A stretch of 64,000 nt of DNA from Sulfolobus sp. S-194 (GTDB lineage: Archaea; Thermoproteota; Thermoprotei_A; Sulfolobales; Sulfolobaceae): NCBI RefSeq assembly GCF_012222305.1, contig NZ_CP035730.1:2383501-2447500 (forward strand), written 5' to 3'. The notes under the pieces are model-generated. The model did no database searches and had not been told where the DNA came from. It was given only the letters and a program-made list of their open reading frames with translations. The position numbers and the translations under genes were made by a program. Numbering within the stretch: position 1 is the stretch's first letter; each line of letters begins with the position of its first letter. This document shows positions 60,012 through 64,000 of the stretch, one piece after another.

Positions 60012-60680
60012 TTTTTCTAAGTATGAGCTCTCATTTAATATTTTTTCTAAAAAATACATTACACCCATTCCATCATCTTTATCTAGAACAATATCAGATA
60101 TAGCCTTTATTTCTGGTAAAGCATTAGCTACGGCTACTTTAATATCTGCAACACTAAATAATGAAATATCATTTTGACTATCCCCTATTGCTATCGTAAC
60201 TCCATCAAAACTTAATATACTTTTTAGAATTTTTACAGCGTCTCCTTTACTTACATTTTTAGGCATAATCATTGCATCGCTCCTATTCCACTCTATTTTC
60301 GCCTCATTTATTTTATTCAATTTATCTTTGTAATCAATTGCGGAATTTACATATACTATAACCTCTCCTAAAGAGTATTTTATACCATATTTATCTAATA
60401 CTTTAATTAAATTTTTTCTTACTTCATACCATTTTTCATCTACTAGTTTGATTTCCTTATCCCTAAGTATTATAATTCCTCCATTTTCTATTATCCAACC
60501 AGTTGGAAATAATCCTTTAGCTAAAATATTCATATATTTTCTCTCTCTGCCAGTAACTACAAAAAATGGAAATTTTTCTGAAAATTTATTGACAACTTCC
60601 ACTACTTCTTGCTTGATTATAAAATTATTTTTTTCATCTGCTAAAGTTCTATCAAAATCCGATAGAACCATTATATTCAA
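59991..60680 (-). CDS. pgp: Phosphoglycolate phosphatase, archaeal HAD-IIB type
   Basis: 229 residues. Motif I LSDFDRTLAD, motif II FVVTGRERKY, cap domain with GWIIENGGIIIL, and motif IV IAIGDSQNDISLF with VAVANALPEIKAI. This matches the archaeal Cof-like phosphatases annotated as phosphoglycolate phosphatase. TTG at 60680 has GGGG at 7-nt spacing and overlaps the endonuclease IV stop as TTGA; ATG 60671 is an alternative start. Mg-dependent. Confidence 0.88.
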   Translation of the reverse strand: MNIMVLSDFDRTLADEKNNFIIKQEVVEVVNKFSEKFPFFVVTGRERKYMNILAKGLFPTGWIIENGGIIILRDKEIKLVDEKWYEVRKNLIKVLDKYGIKYSLGEVIVYVNSAIDYKDKLNKINEAKIEWNRSDAMIMPKNVSKGDAVKILKSILSFDGVTIAIGDSQNDISLFSVADIKVAVANALPEIKAISDIVLDKDDGMGVMYFLEKILNESSYLEKLIRLRK

Positions 60681-61504
60681 AATTTATACCCCAAATCTTC
60701 TAATATTTTCTTCATTTTTAACGCATCTCTTTCTAATTCTGGACTTTCACAAATGAGGGTTATTGATATATCTCTCTTCATAATTTCTTTTGCTAATGGT
60801 TCAAAAGGCGGTGTATTATTGTCTATTGGTAAATGTTCATCGATATATTTGCCGTTTCGAAACACTAAAGATTCAAAGTGGGAATTTATATGGGATAAAT
60901 TTAACTCTTTTATAAGTCTATCGATTATTTCTCCGTAATTTATTTGACCACCTTGTCTTGCAAAAGTATGAGCCCAATCTATATAGGGTATCACACCCTT
61001 TAATTCCTTAGATATTGAAATAACCTCATCCAAAGTCCCAAAGGCAGTTTCTTTAGCCATAGTTTCAACACCGAATTTAACATTTTTAATTCCCATTGAC
61101 CTAGCAGTATCAACAACCTCGCCTAACTCAGATTTTACTATTTGATAACATTCTTCAGGGCTCTTTTTACCATAAAAGGCAATATGAATAGCAATCGCAT
61201 CAGCGTTCATTCTTTCTGCTCTATCTGCAGTATCAAGAATCCTTTTTTTCGAGGCTTCAACTTTTTCTCTATCTTCAGAACATAGGTTTATAAAATATGG
61301 AGCATGCACAGAAAGCCTCACACCTAGTTCCGATGCTACTTTACCAGCCTCTTCAGCACTCTCTGGACTCATTTTTACTCCTTGAACAAACTCAACTTCC
61401 ATAGCGTTTAAGCCCAACTCTTTAACAGTCCTTATACCCTCCACAGTATTCTTCTTTTTAGCCGAATGAGGAACCCCAGCGGGACCTAAATAAATCTTAG
61501 GCAC
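60677..61504 (-). CDS. nfo: Endonuclease IV (AP endonuclease)
   Basis: About 275 residues from GTG 61504 (PKIYLGPAGVPHSAKKK, the family N-terminus; the 17 upstream codons are not needed). The zinc-binding motifs are in order: SVHAPYFINL, AIHIAFYGKK, VETMAKE, DWAHTFARQGG, HINSHFES and CESPELERD. It cuts DNA 5' to abasic sites in base excision repair. A TATA-like aagtttattaaag (61524-61536) at 26 nt supports the leaderless GTG start. Followed by pgp in the same operon. Confidence 0.93.
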   Translation of the reverse strand: MPKIYLGPAGVPHSAKKKNTVEGIRTVKELGLNAMEVEFVQGVKMSPESAEEAGKVASELGVRLSVHAPYFINLCSEDREKVEASKKRILDTADRAERMNADAIAIHIAFYGKKSPEECYQIVKSELGEVVDTARSMGIKNVKFGVETMAKETAFGTLDEVISISKELKGVIPYIDWAHTFARQGGQINYGEIIDRLIKELNLSHINSHFESLVFRNGKYIDEHLPIDNNTPPFEPLAKEIMKRDISITLICESPELERDALKMKKILEDLGYKF

Positions 61505-61523
61505 AATTGTTAGATTTGTTGTA

Positions 61524-61536
61524 AAGTTTATTAAAG
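61524..61536 (-). promoter_or_regulatory. TATA-like box of the nfo-pgp operon
   Basis: On the minus strand CTTTAATAAACTT, centred 26 nt upstream of the GTG at 61504; fixes that codon as the start of a leaderless mRNA. Confidence 0.5.
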
Positions 61537-61683
61537 ATTTTACCACATAAAGCAAGGAACTCAGTATTTATAAAATATTTGTTGTTCACATTTCTAAAAT
61601 ATAATACTTAGATTATTAAACTTTTTAATAAATGAGATGAATATTATCAAGTTTTAGTAACTCGTGAAATAAAATATTTTGGT

Positions 61684-64000
61684 TTAAGAAACACTTAACA
61701 TCTTTATACTTTTTTCCTTTAGTAACTGCTCATTATCTCTTATCAAGAATACTAACGAGGATTTTAATACTGAGGAATCAAACTCTTCTGTACTCTGCCT
61801 TTTTACTTGCTCAACTATTCCATCTACTATAGAATCAAATTGAATCGATGATATAACTGCATTTAGTTCTTTAGTTAAACTACTTAAATATGCAATTAAA
61901 TCTTCGTATTTCATTCCATTCTTCTTTTTCTCATCGACTATAGAAGAAACATAATTATTAATAGAGTTTGAGGCATCTTCTAATGCCTCCTTAACTAATG
62001 GTTCTATGATTTTCTTATATTCATCAACACCACTTGATGTAAAAGTAACAGTATCTGCAATTAAGTTAACACGTTTGGTTAGAGCATTAACTATAGAATT
62101 TAATACTGTCGCTTGTAATGAATTTCTCTCAGCTGAAGATAACTCAATCTTACTAACCTTAACCTCAGTAGGTATATTTATCCTTAATTTTTCTGCGATG
62201 AATTCTATTAAAGTTTTAGCATTAACTCCGCTTTCTCTAAATTTAGCTGCTGCTAAGGGGCAAAGAGTTATTAGCATTGGATACTTAGAACCTAAAGCCC
62301 TTGCCATCATATCTGCTCTTTTACCAATGTTCTTTTCTAGCACTGCTCCAGAACAACCTTCAACTTTTCTAACTCTAAACCCCATATCACTGAGCCTTCT
62401 TATGATATCATTAGCGTATGAAGACGAGAAACATGCAACGTGTAAATATATTTCTTCACCTTTTCCGTCTATTTGAATAGACTTTAATACCCTGATATCA
62501 ATTGGTGATACCTCATAAGTAACCTTTAATCCTAACATATTTGCGTAATCTCTATAAACTTCTGACAGTACTTTGTAATCTTCTGGAGCTATTGTTATGA
62601 CCTCTAAAGAGTTGCTTAATATTTCTTCATTGCTTTTTATTTTCTGCTGAAGTTTTTCGCCTCCACTTATATAGCTCATGAATCCACTATCATATTCTGT
62701 ACCAACTAGTTTTACTTTTAAACCAAGAGCTTTCAGTATTTTTAATGCTGCAATTGCTACTGTAGGATTATCTACTAAATATTTTCCTACCCATAATGCG
62801 ATATCGCTATTGTTATCTACAATACTTGCTACTTCTGGATCCTGGGTTAATGGAATTTTCACTGGTGGTTCTTCTGGAACTTTTTTAGCTACGATACTAT
62901 TTAATTTGACTAATAGTGAGGAGATTGGGATCTTAGCTGGGCATACACCATCACATAGCCCACATTTATGACAACCAGAAATTTCAGCTATAGCTGAATC
63001 TGGAATATCAACACTACCATAAAGATGATGATATGATATCGCACCTTTTACGAAATCAAACATCCCTTTAGGAGCATAAGGAACTTGAGGAATTAGTCTA
63101 AATTGAGGGCACACTGTTACACACATAGCACAGTCAATACATTCTAAAGAGTAATCAGTGAAAATATCTAAAAACCTCTTTACAGCTGAAAACCCATTTA
63201 CTTCTCCTCCAGGGACTACAGCCTTTACAAAACCAATTCCAAACCTAAATTGTAACGCTTCTTGTTGTCTTCTTACTATTTCAAAAACTACTTTGCCTCT
63301 TTTCTTAGGATCAAATACTTTTCCGGGGTTAAATAATTCTTCAGGATCCATTTCCTCTTTGTATTTCTTAATGAGCTCATATCTATCAATACCTAACTGT
63401 TGGAACGTTTTACCCATAGCCGAAAGTCTATTTCTAGAATATTTATGTCCAAACATTCCTATTGATAGTAAAGATCCTCCTACTTTCACGAAAGAGTCCA
63501 TCATTAACGTGTTCTTTGCTAGATCGTAGATTAACTTCTTATCACTAGGTTTAAGAGAAACTTCAGTGAATGCATTAACTAGTAATACTTCTCTTTTTTC
63601 TAGGTCTATATCCAAATCAAACCCAGAATTAGGCGATAATTCACCTAACTTACCTAGAGTACCCTCTAATTCTTTGACTAGATCATTTATTTTAGTGTAG
63701 TGAATAAGACCGTGCTGATGAATCAGTAATCCTTTAGTTCTTAATGCAGCAACTACACCATGATTAAATGACCACCAACCAGTCCATTCTCCCTCATATA
63801 CTTCGGCACTAAAAGCTTGAGCTATCCTATATAATTTAGGTTCTACAAGAGAAGAACGTAAGGATGGATATAATATAATCATATTCCATTTTCCCGGTGA
63901 AAGTTTTGCATTGAATTTCTGAGCTATATAAGATGAGATTGTTGGACCTCTAACTTGAACGTGCCAAGCTGGAATCACTTCTCTGTAAAACTCGCCAATT
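61684..64000 (-). CDS. FAD-linked oxidase fused to 4Fe-4S and CCG domains (N-terminal part outside window)
   Basis: The frame stays open past 63978 to the window edge (..GEFYREVIPAWHV), so the start lies outside and the FAD-binding PCMH domain is not visible. Present: the C-terminal FAD-oxidase cap (GIGFVKAVVPGG region), two ferredoxin-type clusters CIDCAMCVTVCP and CHKCGLCDGVCP, then a cysteine-rich domain related to GlpC/HdrB CCG (LHVACFSSS, VEGCSGAVL, LCPLAAAKF), and a C-terminal helical extension of about 150 residues (KKKNGMKYEDL). It resembles GlcD-GlcF fusions or D-lactate dehydrogenase-like enzymes giving electrons to the quinone pool. Substrate unknown. Confidence 0.88.
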   Translation of the reverse strand, partial: IGEFYREVIPAWHVQVRGPTISSYIAQKFNAKLSPGKWNMIILYPSLRSSLVEPKLYRIAQAFSAEVYEGEWTGWWSFNHGVVAALRTKGLLIHQHGLIHYTKINDLVKELEGTLGKLGELSPNSGFDLDIDLEKREVLLVNAFTEVSLKPSDKKLIYDLAKNTLMMDSFVKVGGSLLSIGMFGHKYSRNRLSAMGKTFQQLGIDRYELIKKYKEEMDPEELFNPGKVFDPKKRGKVVFEIVRRQQEALQFRFGIGFVKAVVPGGEVNGFSAVKRFLDIFTDYSLECIDCAMCVTVCPQFRLIPQVPYAPKGMFDFVKGAISYHHLYGSVDIPDSAIAEISGCHKCGLCDGVCPAKIPISSLLVKLNSIVAKKVPEEPPVKIPLTQDPEVASIVDNNSDIALWVGKYLVDNPTVAIAALKILKALGLKVKLVGTEYDSGFMSYISGGEKLQQKIKSNEEILSNSLEVITIAPEDYKVLSEVYRDYANMLGLKVTYEVSPIDIRVLKSIQIDGKGEEIYLHVACFSSSYANDIIRRLSDMGFRVRKVEGCSGAVLEKNIGKRADMMARALGSKYPMLITLCPLAAAKFRESGVNAKTLIEFIAEKLRINIPTEVKVSKIELSSAERNSLQATVLNSIVNALTKRVNLIADTVTFTSSGVDEYKKIIEPLVKEALEDASNSINNYVSSIVDEKKKNGMKYEDLIAYLSSLTKELNAVISSIQFDSIVDGIVEQVKRQSTEEFDSSVLKSSLVFLIRDNEQLLKEKSIKMLSVS

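Overview
The window is chromosomal DNA of a thermoacidophilic crenarchaeon of the order Sulfolobales, most likely Sulfurisphaera or a close Sulfolobus relative. The DNA is strongly A+T-rich. It encodes a 7-kDa Sso7d/Sto7-type chromatin protein almost residue for residue (18640-18837), a Pat-type Alba acetyltransferase, family B3 DNA polymerase, archaeal-type PEP carboxylase, the HerA-Mre11-Rad50-NurA cluster, introns in tRNA, and many leaderless genes starting with ATG, GTG or TTG. The species name is inference; the order is well supported.

Layout. 1-9190: truncated Dpo3, acetyltransferase, pelota, an uncharacterised operon (nucleotidyltransferase, DUF1122, radical SAM), a site-2 protease, LysRS, intron-containing tRNA-Trp and two small genes. 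9191-14627 is the only clearly decaying stretch: a 669-nt gene-free region, tusA, a small membrane protein, then a malate/lactate-dehydrogenase-family gene broken by a one-base frameshift and by a complete insertion sequence (11604-12802) with 18-bp inverted ends and a 6-bp target duplication, followed by a threonine-rich surface protein. 14940-19474: a C/D box sRNA, an HTH regulator, Pat, 3-hydroxyacyl-CoA dehydrogenase, a PaaK-like ligase, Sto7d, and tRNA-Pro whose 3' half is read in antisense by an SSV-type integrase N-terminal fragment, the scar of a lost fusellovirus-like provirus. 19643-27194: B12-binding mutase subunit with MeaB GTPase, PEP carboxylase with an ATPase, peroxiredoxin, NAD(P)HX repair enzyme, a second C/D sRNA and a rubrerythrin-like relic. 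27282-34767: a tandem-duplicated small protein, the herA-mre11-rad50-nurA end-resection operon and a cation exporter. 34802-47471: mostly regulators and housekeeping (CBS proteins, Fur homologue, nucleoside hydrolase, DtdA, thioredoxin, NTPase), plus a second hook-bearing SMC/Rad50-like ATPase (38650-40404), a candidate coalescin. 47538-53252: dense RNA-processing and cofactor genes (Nep1, Rnp4, CRM protein, Trm5-like, FNR, NAD kinase, Nob1). 53351-64000: acyl-CoA synthetase, aminotransferase, CobT-like operon, a METTL5-type methyltransferase that seems to use an ATT start, phosphoglycolate phosphatase, endonuclease IV and a truncated FAD/Fe-S oxidoreductase.

Themes. Genome maintenance (Dpo3, HerA-Mre11-Rad50-NurA, SMC-like protein, endonuclease IV, Sto7d, Pat), RNA maturation and translation quality control (pelota, Nep1, Nob1, Rnp4, Trm5, DtdA, LysRS), and CoA-ester metabolism (mutase/MeaB, hydroxyacyl-CoA dehydrogenase, two ligases, PEP carboxylase). 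No CRISPR array, rRNA or replication origin was seen. The strongest non-routine observations are the fully reconstructable IS insertion, the viral int(N) scar, two C/D box sRNAs, the coalescin candidate, the near-identical internal duplication at 27370-27639, the probable ATT start, and the nep1/rnp4 pair whose starts are 2 nt apart.
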